A stretch of DNA of 64,000 bases from a bacterium (GCA_030425045.1 JAUHVL010000011.1:26836-90835); one strand, 5' to 3'. Shown: positions 9,436-17,995, numbered from the stretch's first letter. The notes: generated by a model from the sequence alone, not told the origin. Made by a program: numbers and translations.

Positions 9436-10382
9436 TGTGACTTCCATACTCTAGCTGAGTCAACGGCACGTGGTAACCCAAGCTCTTCTAAAATAAAATT
9501 ATTCTTATACCATTTCGGTGAAACTTTAACGTGAAGGTTGAGGTGAATTTTTCTTCCGGTCATTTCTTCAATTCTTTTTCTTGCTCGAATACCAATTTCT
9601 TTAATAACGGAGCCTTTTTTCCCAACAACGATGGCCCTTTGACTCGGGCGATTAACAATTATTGAAGCGGCGATAAACGAGTCTTCACCTTTCGTTTTAA
9701 AATCCTCTATCAACACGGCAACTTCATAAGGAATTTCATCTTTCAACATTTCAAAGGCCTGTTGTCTGATATATTCCGTAGCGAAGAATCTCTCATTTTT
9801 ATTTGAGACGGCCCCATTTGGATAAAGGTGTGGACCCTCTTTCGCTTCGTCACATAGGGCCCCCGTTAAAAGATGCATATTTTCACCTTTTAATGAGCTT
9901 ACAACAAAATATTTTTCAATTTTGGGAAAGAGAGCTTTTACTTTATCAATTACTTCATCAAGAGGCAGTGATTCCACATCTGAGATACGATCACTTTTTG
10001 TAAAAATCACCCAGGTTTTATCTAATTCCTTTCCATAAAGATCTTTAAAGTCAGTAAACTGACTCATAATTTCTTTTGTTAGGTCTATAAGAATTAAATT
10101 AATATCGGCACCAAAAGCACCTTCTCTTGCTTGTTCGTTATAACGTTTATTTATTTCTAAACTCGACCTGTGAAGACCTGGAGTATCAACAAGGATGACC
10201 TCCGTTCTATCGATTGTAAAAACACATTGAAATTTATTTCTTGTGGTCTGAGGCTTATGCGTGACAACAGATAAATCCTGCCCCAATAAATAATTTATCA
10301 ACGAGCTTTTACCGACATTTGGTGCACCTAAGACTGATGCCATAATACTTTTATTATGTGGATGTTGATGAGTAATTAACAT
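9432..10382 (-). CDS. era: GTPase Era
   Basis: A 316-residue GTPase with G1 [10 protein letters not shown]2 TTRN, G3 DTPGLH and G4 TKSD, then a KH RNA-binding domain with the [19 protein letters not shown] helix-turn-helix core near residue 250. Era binds the 3' end of 16S rRNA and helps 30S maturation. It directly follows rnc (the ATG begins after the rnc TAA, with GAGG upstream) and overlaps der by 4 bp, the classic rnc-era-der order. A slightly extended N-terminus ([11 protein letters not shown]) precedes the G1 motif. Confidence 0.95.
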   Translation of the reverse strand: MLITHQHPHNKSIMASVLGAPNVGKSSLINYLLGQDLSVVTHKPQTTRNKFQCVFTIDRTEVILVDTPGLHRSSLEINKRYNEQAREGAFGADINLILIDLTKEIMSQFTDFKDLYGKELDKTWVIFTKSDRISDVESLPLDEVIDKVKALFPKIEKYFVVSSLKGENMHLLTGALCDEAKEGPHLYPNGAVSNKNERFFATEYIRQQAFEMLKDEIPYEVAVLIEDFKTKGEDSFIAASIIVNRPSQRAIVVGKKGSVIKEIGIRARKRIEEMTGRKIHLNLHVKVSPKWYKNNFILEELGLPRAVDSARVWKSQ

Positions 10383-11204
10383 TTATACCTCTTTCCTTTC
10401 CCTATTTTGAATTAACTTATGTTTTAAGGCCCTATAGGCCAGAGCTTTCTCTGCTTTTCTCTTTGAATTGCTCGTCTCACTTCCCAGTGACTCTCCATTA
10501 ATAAATAAGCTCACTTCAAAGTTTCCATCTGCTTTCGTTTTAGACTGATAAACCGGCAACTCCCCGTTTAACGAAAGAGTGATTTCTTGTAGTCTGCTTT
10601 TTGGATCGAACTCCTCTAAACGTTTCAGATCAAAAAAGGCTTCACCATACTGGTGTTCCCATATTTCAATCCACTTTGCTAAAACTTCTTGAGACTTTAG
10701 CAGACCATCATTTAAATAAACGGCTCCAAGAACAGCTTCAAAAGTATCGGCCATTATGGAGTCCTGAATCTGGTCACTATTTTTAAGCTCTCCTTTTCCT
10801 AGCAGAACAAAAGGTCTTAGCCCCAGAAGATTTGCCCATTTGGCCAAAAAGTCCTCATTAACAACAGCACTTCTTAATTTAGACAAAAGCCCCTCAGGCA
10901 ATTCATTAAAAATTTCTACTAACTTTTCAGAGATAATAAGATCGAGGACACTATCGCCAACGAACTCTAACCTTTCATTATTATCCAAAGGCCAGTGCTC
11001 ACTTTCGTTACCAAAAGATCTGTGAGTAAAAGCATTCAAAAGAGTTGGAAGAGGAAGGTCATTCAGTAAAAGAGTTTTGAGGCGCTTACGAAATTCGGAG
11101 TCCTCTTGTGATGAATAAAACAATGAATAAACAGGGTGTTTATTTAATATTTCTAAGGCTTTTTCGGAAACGTTATTCCGATCAAGTAAGGTCGTCTTCA
11201 TCAT
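10383..11204 (-). CDS. rnc: ribonuclease III
   Basis: Endonuclease of double-stranded RNA. The RNase III signature NERLEFVGDSVLDLIISE carries the catalytic acidic residues; a second acidic cluster (DTFEAVLGAVYLNDG) completes the Mg site; a C-terminal dsRNA-binding domain ends ...SKRKAEKALAYRALKHKL. The open frame reaches a TTG at 11234 without a ribosome site, so the ATG at 11204 (MMKTTLLDRN) is preferred, although its site (AGAGAAG) is close and only moderate. It is the first gene of the rnc-era-der operon. The ~55 residues before the catalytic domain are longer than usual and not recognisable. Confidence 0.93.
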   Translation of the reverse strand: MMKTTLLDRNNVSEKALEILNKHPVYSLFYSSQEDSEFRKRLKTLLLNDLPLPTLLNAFTHRSFGNESEHWPLDNNERLEFVGDSVLDLIISEKLVEIFNELPEGLLSKLRSAVVNEDFLAKWANLLGLRPFVLLGKGELKNSDQIQDSIMADTFEAVLGAVYLNDGLLKSQEVLAKWIEIWEHQYGEAFFDLKRLEEFDPKSRLQEITLSLNGELPVYQSKTKADGNFEVSLFINGESLGSETSNSKRKAEKALAYRALKHKLIQNRERKEV

Positions 11205-11363
11205 CTTCTCTAAATTTTGAGCATTAAAAATCAAATGCTTGGAGGATATAACACTACATGTCTCAAATTGACAAGCACGGAATTTAACCTTGTTATATTT
11301 TCACGAATTCATTAGTATAGGCACTAAATAGTATCGATACTTTAGCTACCTCGGAAATACACT

Positions 11364-12368
11364 GTGAACCAATCTCAAGCCCAAGAAGGCCAATTAAAGC
11401 AGCTTCAAGAACAATTTTTCGTTAATTTGAAAAATAAAGGCAGAAGTACAAACACTTTAAAAAACTATAAAACCGACCTTGAATGCTTTAACCAGTTTCT
11501 TTTTAAAGAGCAAAAGCACCTCAATCTCGATCACTTTAAAATTGAGCAAGTTGAGCAGTATGGTGACTATCTACAGCAACGTTACCAATCAGACAATTCG
11601 AGAAGAAGAAGATTGCAAACTCTCAGGGTTTTCTTTGATTTTTTAGTTGAAGAAGATGTCTTTAATAATAATCCCGTCAGAAAGGTTCCCACCTCTCCAA
11701 AGTTTTTAGATAAGCCAAGACCAACGAGTTTTGTCGATATCAAAACTCTATGGAGCTTTCTTTTAGAGGAAGAAAATTCGCCACAACCCATGAGTAGGCT
11801 TTCGTTTAAAAGAAATCAATTAATCGTTCTTTTAATTTTTGGGGCCGGACTTAAGGTCTCTGATCTTTCAGGATTAACGGTTGATCAAATCTTTATTTCA
11901 GAAAATGAAGATGAGCCTTCTCGTGTCATGATCAATCCACCTAAAAGAGATCCCTACACAATCCCTCTTCCTAGGGTATTTGATATAATTTATAAAGAAT
12001 ACGTTCAAGAACTTGACCAAATGAAGTCAAAATCAAATATGGAATTTAAGCATTTATTATTTAACGCAAACCCTTATAGCATCTTATCGGGTGGGCTGAG
12101 TGTTCGCGGTACAGAAATCATCTTTGAAGAATTTCGAAAAAAACTAATGATCACCATCACTCCAAAAAGCTTGAGACAGTCATGTATTTTTAAATGGCTT
12201 CAGCAAGGGCATAACGAGCTTTTGATTAAAGAATGGATGGGTGTAGCACCATCTTATAGTCTAAAATTATATAAAGATCATTTGAGTCAGCATATATTTT
12301 CTGACGAATTTCTAATGGAACTCTACCGCTTCTATCAGAAAAAAAATATCAGACTGAACCGCTCGTGA
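11364..12368 (+). CDS. tyrosine-recombinase-like protein with degraded catalytic site
   Basis: A 334-residue protein (GTG start) with the XerC/XerD layout: an N-terminal SAM-like core-binding domain (~10-105, with NTLKNYKTDLECFNQFL) and a catalytic-fold domain. The Arg of the usual GLRVSEL motif is Lys (GLKVSDL, K164). The HxLRH box reads KSLRQ (268-272), so only its Arg remains, and the LGH position reads MGV. The nucleophile Tyr appears kept (LKLYKDHL, Y303). With three of the usual catalytic residues replaced, DNA cleavage is doubtful; a DNA-binding or architectural role is more likely. It is divergent from rnc over 160 bp, with no att-like repeat or mobile gene nearby. Confidence 0.75.
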   Translation: MNQSQAQEGQLKQLQEQFFVNLKNKGRSTNTLKNYKTDLECFNQFLFKEQKHLNLDHFKIEQVEQYGDYLQQRYQSDNSRRRRLQTLRVFFDFLVEEDVFNNNPVRKVPTSPKFLDKPRPTSFVDIKTLWSFLLEEENSPQPMSRLSFKRNQLIVLLIFGAGLKVSDLSGLTVDQIFISENEDEPSRVMINPPKRDPYTIPLPRVFDIIYKEYVQELDQMKSKSNMEFKHLLFNANPYSILSGGLSVRGTEIIFEEFRKKLMITITPKSLRQSCIFKWLQQGHNELLIKEWMGVAPSYSLKLYKDHLSQHIFSDEFLMELYRFYQKKNIRLNRS

Positions 12369-12444
12369 GATCGTGAATATTTCCTAAAGAAATAATGAAA
12401 ATTCAAAGTATAATATATCTTGCTTGGATACTAGATAGAACAAC

Positions 12445-13383
12445 ATGAACTATACACCTGTAAGAATTTCAACCCTCAAAGCAGAAATGGATATTCCATT
12501 TAATGTTTATATTCATTTTAAAGAACAGTATTTGAAATATCTTTCAGATGGCACTCAAATTGAAAAAGCAAAGTTTAAAAAGTTAAGACGCCAAAAAATT
12601 ACAAAATTTTATATTGATGCGACTGATGAAAATAAGTACCAACAATTTCTAGATGATTTATTAAATCAAACACTCAACGACGATAAAGCCGAAGTTGATG
12701 AAAAAATCAGTATCGTCGAGGGACAAGCTGAGACAGCACTTGATCGTATGCAGGATGACCCTGGTAGTGAAAGCAGTTTTGATATGACGAGAAAAGCAGC
12801 TCAAAACCTTCGAAAAATGATCTTTGAAAACCCTGAGGCCCTCGCTCGAATGTTTGGTAATGCCGATAATTCTGACGATATTGCCAAACATAGTATCAAT
12901 GTTTGTGTCCTTGCCAGTAAGTTTGCCGCTTCTGAAAAGGTCAGCGATGAAGATATAGATTTTCTTTGTACTGCAGCTCTTATGCACGATGTGGCCATTG
13001 CCAAAATGAGTGACGAGTACAAAGAGCTATTTCATAAACCTCGTGCAGATCTCTCGGCCAAGGAGAAGCTTGAATACTTTAAGCACTGTGATATGAACTT
13101 TATTAGTATGCTGGCAGATCGTCCCTATATTAACGAGCATGTCATCAACCTGATTAAAAATCATGAAGAAAACCTGCAAGGTAGTGGACCATACAAAAAA
13201 ACAAAGCTTGAAAAATCCGAAGAAATTCTAAGTCTCGTCAATACTTATGAGAAAAAGATTTCAGGTGAAGGCCTTACTCCAGATGCGGCCATTAAGAAAA
13301 TGACCATCGACGAGATGGGAAATTACGATCTCAAAATGATCAACCGATTTAAAGACTTTTTAAAAGCAGAAGGTGTTATTTAA
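12445..13383 (+). CDS. HD-domain protein, HD-GYP-like
   Basis: A 312-residue cytoplasmic protein. The N-terminal ~95 residues resemble the domain often found before HD-GYP phosphodiesterases (ISTLKAEMDIPFNVYIHF..YLKYLSDG..). The HD domain (~140-300) shows H in KHSINVCVLA, HD in LMHDVAIAK, a later HCD and NHEE, but the HHE-x-GxGYP signature is degenerate (NHEENLQGSGPYKK) and the last Asp position is Asn (VNTYEK). Such proteins hydrolyse or sense cyclic di-GMP; here the activity is uncertain because the GYP segment is altered. It converges with the HPt-like gene with an 8-bp overlap. Confidence 0.7.
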   Translation: MNYTPVRISTLKAEMDIPFNVYIHFKEQYLKYLSDGTQIEKAKFKKLRRQKITKFYIDATDENKYQQFLDDLLNQTLNDDKAEVDEKISIVEGQAETALDRMQDDPGSESSFDMTRKAAQNLRKMIFENPEALARMFGNADNSDDIAKHSINVCVLASKFAASEKVSDEDIDFLCTAALMHDVAIAKMSDEYKELFHKPRADLSAKEKLEYFKHCDMNFISMLADRPYINEHVINLIKNHEENLQGSGPYKKTKLEKSEEILSLVNTYEKKISGEGLTPDAAIKKMTIDEMGNYDLKMINRFKDFLKAEGVI

Positions 13384-13885
13384 GCTTATCGAGACCCGAA
13401 ATAAGTTGATCTAATTCCTGTGAACTCTGCGCTTCCTGAGCATCATCTTGAAAATCACAACTGGCTCGTTCAATATGCTTAAACTTTTCAGCTAACCATT
13501 GAAGACGAGAAGAAAATGAAGGTACGTCAAAATCATGTTCATCTTTTTTCTCTCTTAAATTGGTCACGAGTGTTTCGACCAAGTCAGTAAGATCAAAGAG
13601 AACTCCACAGGCCACTTCATTTAAGGCCTGTTGATCACACTGACTAGATTTATATCCAATAATTTTTCCCATTTTACAAAGGGAAGCAATTTCATCAAGT
13701 CCAAGTGTTGAAGCTGCTCCCATCATACGGTCTATAATTTGCCCGTATTTTTCGAGTAATGGAGTTTGTGTTGGTTCATCTTCAAAGTTTTCTAAATTAT
13801 CTCTACATTGCTCAATTAAAGTATCTGATTCTTCACAGAATTCTATAACGATTTCAAACATATCTGGATCATTAATATCCAACAT
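13376..13885 (-). CDS. HPt-like helical protein lacking the phosphorylatable His
   Basis: A 169-residue soluble acidic protein. Start at 13885 is set by a strong site (AAGGAG seven bases before the ATG, MLDINDPDMFE); the frame also reaches 13906. The segment IIDRMMGAASTLGLDEIASLCKMGKIIG mimics the HPt/CheA pattern H-x-x-K-G-x-x-x-x-x-G-L, but the His position is not His. It may be a phosphotransfer relic or a scaffold that binds signalling partners. It converges with the HD-domain gene, hinting at a shared signalling role without proof. Confidence 0.55.
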   Translation of the reverse strand: MLDINDPDMFEIVIEFCEESDTLIEQCRDNLENFEDEPTQTPLLEKYGQIIDRMMGAASTLGLDEIASLCKMGKIIGYKSSQCDQQALNEVACGVLFDLTDLVETLVTNLREKKDEHDFDVPSFSSRLQWLAEKFKHIERASCDFQDDAQEAQSSQELDQLISGLDKLK

Positions 13886-14361
13886 AACTCCACTCCTTAA
13901 GTTCATTACTTTAGAGAATTATACTTCGAAGATGAAAAAGATGAAACGAGGAGAAGAGGGGCCTTGATCCTACTATAATTGTCAAAAAGGTGGGAAATTA
14001 GATCTTGTGATAGGTGCCAATTCTGGCCACTCTAAACTGAGGCTGGTCGAGGTGGGAATTTTAATGATCGACAAATTCAAGATGAAGATCAAGGCCATAT
14101 CTCGTGACCAACCAAACTTACAATTATAGTAAGCAAGGAGCGTGCCAATTTTATGACCCACTAATTTAATATACCTTTAAACACTTGACGCAACGCTAGA
14201 TAAAAATACTGGTGTCACTTTTAAGAAAAAAAGGAAACCACTTCTTCTTAACTGGTATCAGCTTAGTCTTTCTTACATTACCTTACTGCGTTAAAGAGAG
14301 TAATTTCTTGAGATACAGGACTTCGAAGTTTATTATGGAATTAATAAATGTGAGGAAATGT
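13886..14361. other. 476-bp gene-poor stretch with two crossing inverted repeats
   Basis: No convincing gene is present. Two perfect inverted repeats stand out: GGCCTTGATC (about 13960-13969) with GATCAAGGCC (14086-14095), and ACTATAATTGT (13972-13982) with ACAATTATAGT (14120-14130). Their arms interleave rather than nest, a pseudoknot topology if both form in one RNA. A small GCCA-ATTC-TGGC hairpin (about 14006-14017) and GTCGA/TCGAC lie between them. The right part (14212-14361) is open in frame with the next gene but has no start signal. Confidence 0.5.
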
Positions 14362-14676
14362 ATGAATGTTAATGAAATGAAATCTAAAATGAGTGAAGTA
14401 ACTTCTGGAAAAAATCTTGATGAACTAACGGTTGAGTTTGTTATCGATGATAAAAAGTTCTTTATTCAAGATATCAAAGCTGGAACAGATACAATGGAAA
14501 TCAATGTTTCTAGAAGCTCATACCATCCAACAACGTTGAGTAATTTTAACAACACTCTTGAACATGCTACTTCTGATTTATTAGTTTCAATCAACAATCA
14601 GGATAATAATCAAACTTATCAAATTGAAAATTTGTTTTGCAGTGAAGTTTTTTTAGAAATCACTGTTCAACAATAA
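14362..14676 (+). CDS. hypothetical protein, 104 aa
   Basis: Not recognised. The frame opens at 14212, but ATG 14362 has TGAGG seven bases upstream and begins MNVNEMKSKMSEV, so it is preferred (14335 is a second option). The product is small, soluble and polar, with no signal peptide, and includes ELTVEFVIDDKKFFIQDIKAG and a Ser/Asn-rich middle. Alternating strand-like stretches suggest a small beta-rich domain. It is followed 4 bp later by a secreted Cys-rich gene, so the two may be co-transcribed. Confidence 0.5.
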   Translation: MNVNEMKSKMSEVTSGKNLDELTVEFVIDDKKFFIQDIKAGTDTMEINVSRSSYHPTTLSNFNNTLEHATSDLLVSINNQDNNQTYQIENLFCSEVFLEITVQQ

Positions 14677-14680
14677 CTTT

Positions 14681-14992
14681 ATGATCATCTTCCTTATTCT
14701 TTTTTTCAGCTTCTCTATTCAAGCTGAAAAATGTCTCAACGTTGGTGATAAACATTTCGTCTCAGGTGTACCGGGGCCTAAGGGATGGGTTCTTCCCAAG
14801 AAATGTTGTCAAGGCCTTGTGGATAGAGAGCTCTTATCGGTCTGTGGAAAGGGACTTACCGGTGGCTACCAATATATTTGTCTTAAATGTGGTGATGGTA
14901 AATGTGATAAGAGCTTAGAGTCTAAGTGCAATTGCCCTGAGGACTGTAGGATGATGTCACTTCCTCCCAGTAAAACACCAAGAATTAATTAA
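14681..14992 (+). CDS. small secreted cysteine-rich protein
   Basis: A 103-residue protein with a short signal peptide (MIIFLILFFSFSIQA) and ten cysteines in the ~85-residue mature part. The C-terminal half holds CLKCGDGKCDKSLESKCNC followed by PEDC, the GDGxCD..E..NCPEDC pattern seen in short Cys-rich modules of secreted bacterial proteins; the pattern suggests disulfides and possibly a metal site. Function unknown. The ATG lies 4 bp after the preceding stop with no clear ribosome site, which suggests translational coupling. The 3' end overlaps the cysteine desulfurase gene by 4 bp tail to tail. Confidence 0.6.
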   Translation: MIIFLILFFSFSIQAEKCLNVGDKHFVSGVPGPKGWVLPKKCCQGLVDRELLSVCGKGLTGGYQYICLKCGDGKCDKSLESKCNCPEDCRMMSLPPSKTPRIN

Positions 14993-16149
14993 AGATATTT
15001 TTGAATGACATCTTTGATCAAAGGCCAAAAAGTTTTGGCATCTTCTAAATTAAATGAATGAGAAAATGATAAACGAATGGCCGATAACGCCTCTTTTTCC
15101 GTCTTTCCCATGGCCAATAAAACACGACTTGGAATGACGGCACCCGATGAACAAGCACTTCCATTCGATACATCCATTCCGGCCATATCAAAGGCCATCG
15201 CAGAAATTTGGGCCTTAGTATCATAGAGAATAAAATAAATCGTTTGACCATTTCGATGAGGATTTAAAGCTGCTACGATTTCACCTTTATCCCCTAATAA
15301 GTCTATTAAATTTTTTTCTAAATAGTTTTTTCCACTTATTTGATTTTGAAACTGAAAAGTTTTTTTAATCTCTTCTAAAGCGAGAGGAATCGATAAAATT
15401 CCCAGGGAATTTTCTGTGCCAGAACGTAAGCCGAACTGTTGACCTCCTCCTCTTATCAGAGGTGCAATCTCGACAGATTTTTTGATAAAGCTAAAGCCGA
15501 CTCCCTTTAGCGCTCCAAATTTATGAGCTGAAAAAGTATAAGCATCTACTTCTTTTTCAAGTTTATTCCAATTTTCCACTTTTCCTACTGCTTGAACGGC
15601 ATCAACATGAATAAGGCAACCTGTCTTTTCTTTTAGCTCTCTCGCCCACTCTAATGGAAAGACAACACCAGATTCATTATTTACCCAAGTGAAATTTACT
15701 ATCGAGTTATGAGTTAGTTTTTTCTCAAGAGAGATTCGGTTTAAAGTTCCTGATTGATCGACGTCGATTGCCTCCACATGATGCCCTAAGTCTCGGCAAT
15801 CTTCTAGCGAATTCGCAACACAGGAATGATCAGTAGAAGTATAGAAATAATGATATTTAAGTGACTTTTTAAAGCCGTAGAAAGCTGTTCCCTTTAAAAA
15901 GTTATTGATCCCCTCTGTAGCACCTGAATGAAAATACAGTTCAAAAACATTTTGATCGAGACCAAAAAGCTCTAAAAGATACTTTCTAACGTTTCTGATT
16001 TCTTTACTGACTTTTTTACCAGAGAGATGAACACTACTAGGGTTACTAAAAGCAAAATCCCCTTTTGAGAGCCAATCTAAAACCGGCGCTGCAAAAGGGG
16101 ATGTAGCGTTATAATCGAAATAATACCTATTACTGGTTAATTTCTCCAA
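14989..16149 (-). CDS. cysteine desulfurase, NifS/IscS family
   Basis: PLP enzyme that takes sulfur from cysteine for Fe-S cluster or thio-cofactor assembly. The N-terminus has YYFDYNATSPFA (family L/F-D-x-x-A-T-T-P); the Schiff-base Lys is in SAHKFGALKG; the persulfide Cys is in NGSACSSGA. A TTG at 16149, with AGGA six bases upstream, gives MEKLTSNRYYFDY and the usual ~386-residue length; an ATG at 16185 would add 12 unlikely residues. It overlaps the Rrf2-regulator gene by 20 bp, so the two are translationally coupled. No IscU or IscA scaffold gene follows, so its sulfur acceptor is not evident here. Confidence 0.88.
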   Translation of the reverse strand: MEKLTSNRYYFDYNATSPFAAPVLDWLSKGDFAFSNPSSVHLSGKKVSKEIRNVRKYLLELFGLDQNVFELYFHSGATEGINNFLKGTAFYGFKKSLKYHYFYTSTDHSCVANSLEDCRDLGHHVEAIDVDQSGTLNRISLEKKLTHNSIVNFTWVNNESGVVFPLEWARELKEKTGCLIHVDAVQAVGKVENWNKLEKEVDAYTFSAHKFGALKGVGFSFIKKSVEIAPLIRGGGQQFGLRSGTENSLGILSIPLALEEIKKTFQFQNQISGKNYLEKNLIDLLGDKGEIVAALNPHRNGQTIYFILYDTKAQISAMAFDMAGMDVSNGSACSSGAVIPSRVLLAMGKTEKEALSAIRLSFSHSFNLEDAKTFWPLIKDVIQKYL

Positions 16150-16687
16150 TTGGATTCCTGATAGCAGACGAAGGCATCGTATCATCTCTTTCAGTCGTTG
16201 CGCTAGTAATTCCTAACTCATTTGTAGCAATACTAGTTAATGACTGAGCTGTCTCTTGAACTTCTGCTTCCGCTTCCTTTGACTTTCTAGCAAGATCACC
16301 TAGAGAAGTAGTCGCCAGATACTCTCTCATAATCATACCAAGGTTTTGGAAATAGTTCTTAGACAAGTGAAACTCAACTGTGTTTGCTGCTTCAGCTTCT
16401 GTTCCCAGAATATCCTTAGCAGGGTTGATGTTCTCGCCTACACAATCAAGTACATCCTTAATCGTGATTTGGTCCATTGGGCGAGATAATACATATCCAC
16501 CACCTGGTCCACGTACAGACTTAACAGCAGAACCATTTCTCAGCTTTCTAAAAAGCTGCTCTAAATAGTGCAAACTGATGTTCTGTCTTGTCGAAATTTC
16601 TTGCAAGCGAACAGGGTTTCCGTTGCTGTGCAAAGTTAGGTCTAGCATCGCCCTTACGGCGTAACGTCCTTTTGATGTTAGTCTCAT
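16130..16687 (-). CDS. Rrf2-family transcriptional regulator (IscR-like, no Fe-S cysteines)
   Basis: A 185-residue regulator with the Rrf2 winged helix: MRLTSKGRYAVRAMLDL, recognition helix ISLHYLEQLFRKLRNGSAVKS and wing RGPGGGYVLSRP. The region that in IscR carries three cluster-binding cysteines (after VGENIN) has none; the only Cys is C82. The C-terminal ~70 residues are extended, polar and Ala/Glu/Thr-rich. It directly precedes a cysteine desulfurase, as iscR precedes iscS, so it probably controls sulfur mobilisation but must sense something other than a bound [2Fe-2S] cluster, or act constitutively. GGAGG lies 7 bases before the ATG. Confidence 0.85.
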   Translation of the reverse strand: MRLTSKGRYAVRAMLDLTLHSNGNPVRLQEISTRQNISLHYLEQLFRKLRNGSAVKSVRGPGGGYVLSRPMDQITIKDVLDCVGENINPAKDILGTEAEAANTVEFHLSKNYFQNLGMIMREYLATTSLGDLARKSKEAEAEVQETAQSLTSIATNELGITSATTERDDTMPSSAIRNPIGEINQ

Positions 16688-17121
16688 TGGCCTTCCTCCA
16701 TAAAATCCAATTAATATTAGAGCTTTTTAGTTTTCGAAAAAATTAAGTGGTGCAATCCCTGCTACTCTCTCTTTCCGACTCCCGACCAGAAAAACAAAGT
16801 TCCCTGATCAAGCTTCCACAATATTATGACAACGAAACCAAAGTCACGTCAACTCGATTTCAAAATAAAACCAACTCATTTTCTAAAATAAGATAACAAA
16901 ACCCAGTCATTTTTTTGAAAACCCAGTGATAACGTACAGTTAGAGTGATTCTTAAGAGGCTAATTTTTATCACTGATAAAATTTTTGACAGCAAAATCTT
17001 CTATGAACTATTTACAAAATTACTCGGTTTTTTGTTTTGTCCTTCAAAAAAGTGAAGCTATTTTTACAAAATTTTTTGCAATCGATACTATAGATTGAAA
17101 TCTTTTGAGGTTAAGTTATCC
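16688..17121. promoter_or_regulatory. 434-bp divergent AT-rich region with repeats and a palindrome
   Basis: The stretch separates the minus-strand Rrf2/desulfurase operon from a plus-strand membrane protein. AAAACCCAGT occurs at 16898-16907 and 16918-16927, spaced 20 bp (about two helical turns), and a weaker relative, AAAACCAACTCATTTT, lies about 30 bp before. A perfect palindrome, TTTTATCA-C-TGATAAAA, spans 16965-16981 and is followed by a T-run on the plus strand, so it could be an operator or a terminator. No promoter can be named with confidence. Confidence 0.4.
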
Positions 17122-17754
17122 ATGTGTTTTTCTGCTGAAGCTTCTTTCACGACTGGTATTTTTCTTTTTGTTTTAGGGATAAAAACAAAATTAAAAAGTT
17201 ATTCTAAAAACTTTTTCATATCACTGATTCCTTTTTTCTTTGGAGTTCAGCAAATACTCGAAGGAATGAATTGGTTGATACTTGATCAAAAAATTAATTT
17301 AAATTCTTCTTTTACAATAAAACTTTATACCTGGTTTGAATTTTCCTTTTGGCCTTTTTTTATGCCACTGGCGTGTATGAGCTATTGTCTAAATAAAAAA
17401 CTCAAAGTCTTAAACTCAGTATTTCTTATTCTGGGCCTTACCCATATTGTTTATTGGAGTTATCTTATTTTTTTCAATGATATTGATGTTGAAGTATTTT
17501 GTGGTAGCGGTTGTGGCTTAAATTATATTATTCAAAACTCAACAGAATTAAATGAGTTCGCTTATCTTTCTCTTGTTGCACTACCTTTTTTCTTTACTGG
17601 TAATAAGATCTTGATGGTCTACTCTTTTTTTACGGCCCTCTCTTTTTTCATTTCAAAAGTTTGGTTTTCTTATGCCTGGGGCTCTACTTGGTGTTTCTTT
17701 GCGGCTGCTCTGAGCTTTATGGTCTATTATTTTATAAAAACGGAACAAACTTAA
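17122..17754 (+). CDS. DUF6629-like multipass membrane protein
   Basis: A 210-residue integral membrane protein with about six hydrophobic segments. The ATG at 17122 gives the MCFSAEASFTTGIFLF N-terminus typical of this family (MCFSAEA..); the frame also extends 9 codons upstream. Other family marks are a Gln/Glu-containing second segment (FFFGVQQILEGMNWLIL) and a Trp/Cys-rich end (AWGSTWCFFAAALSF). Function unknown. It is a single gene whose 3' end overlaps the acyl-carrier-protein gene by 4 bp tail to tail. Confidence 0.65.
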   Translation: MCFSAEASFTTGIFLFVLGIKTKLKSYSKNFFISLIPFFFGVQQILEGMNWLILDQKINLNSSFTIKLYTWFEFSFWPFFMPLACMSYCLNKKLKVLNSVFLILGLTHIVYWSYLIFFNDIDVEVFCGSGCGLNYIIQNSTELNEFAYLSLVALPFFFTGNKILMVYSFFTALSFFISKVWFSYAWGSTWCFFAAALSFMVYYFIKTEQT

Positions 17755-17987
17755 GACATTTTTTTACTTTTTATAAAAGTGAGTAGGTCTTGAAACGTAT
17801 TCATTTCTCTCGCCTTTCGCGGTGGAACTTTTACACTCAAAGATTTTTCAATCTCGATAAGAATACTGACTAATTGAATAGAGTCAATCTCATGATAATC
17901 GTGCAAGTTTAAATTGAAATCGATTTGAAGAGTTTCATCCTCTAAGACTCTATAAATGATTTCTTTAAGTTTTTCTTCTAAATCCAT
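17751..17987 (-). CDS. acyl carrier protein-like
   Basis: A 78-residue acidic helical protein with the size and fold pattern of ACP/DltC-type carriers. The phosphopantetheine Ser lies in HEIDSIQLVSILIEIE, matching the D-S-(L/I)-x-x-(V/L) motif, at about residue 34. It is the last gene of a minus-strand run (MBOAT, SGNH-like protein, ketosynthase, ACP) and lies 8 bp after the ketosynthase. In this context it most likely carries an acyl group to or from the adjacent ketosynthase and hands it to the membrane acyltransferase, rather than serving as the housekeeping ACP. Confidence 0.8.
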   Translation of the reverse strand: MDLEEKLKEIIYRVLEDETLQIDFNLNLHDYHEIDSIQLVSILIEIEKSLSVKVPPRKAREMNTFQDLLTFIKSKKMS

Positions 17988-17995
17988 CTATGCTT

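Noticed and set aside
11268..11299. TTGACA ... TATATT promoter before the Xer-like gene
   Set aside because: Spacing of 19-20 bp is too long for a confident call.
11364..12368. Integrase marking a prophage or genomic island
   Set aside because: Catalytic residues are degraded, and no attachment repeat, tRNA or phage gene is nearby.
14212..14361. N-terminal extension of the 14362 gene
   Set aside because: No ribosome site at 14212; a strong one precedes 14362, and the extension has no conserved look.
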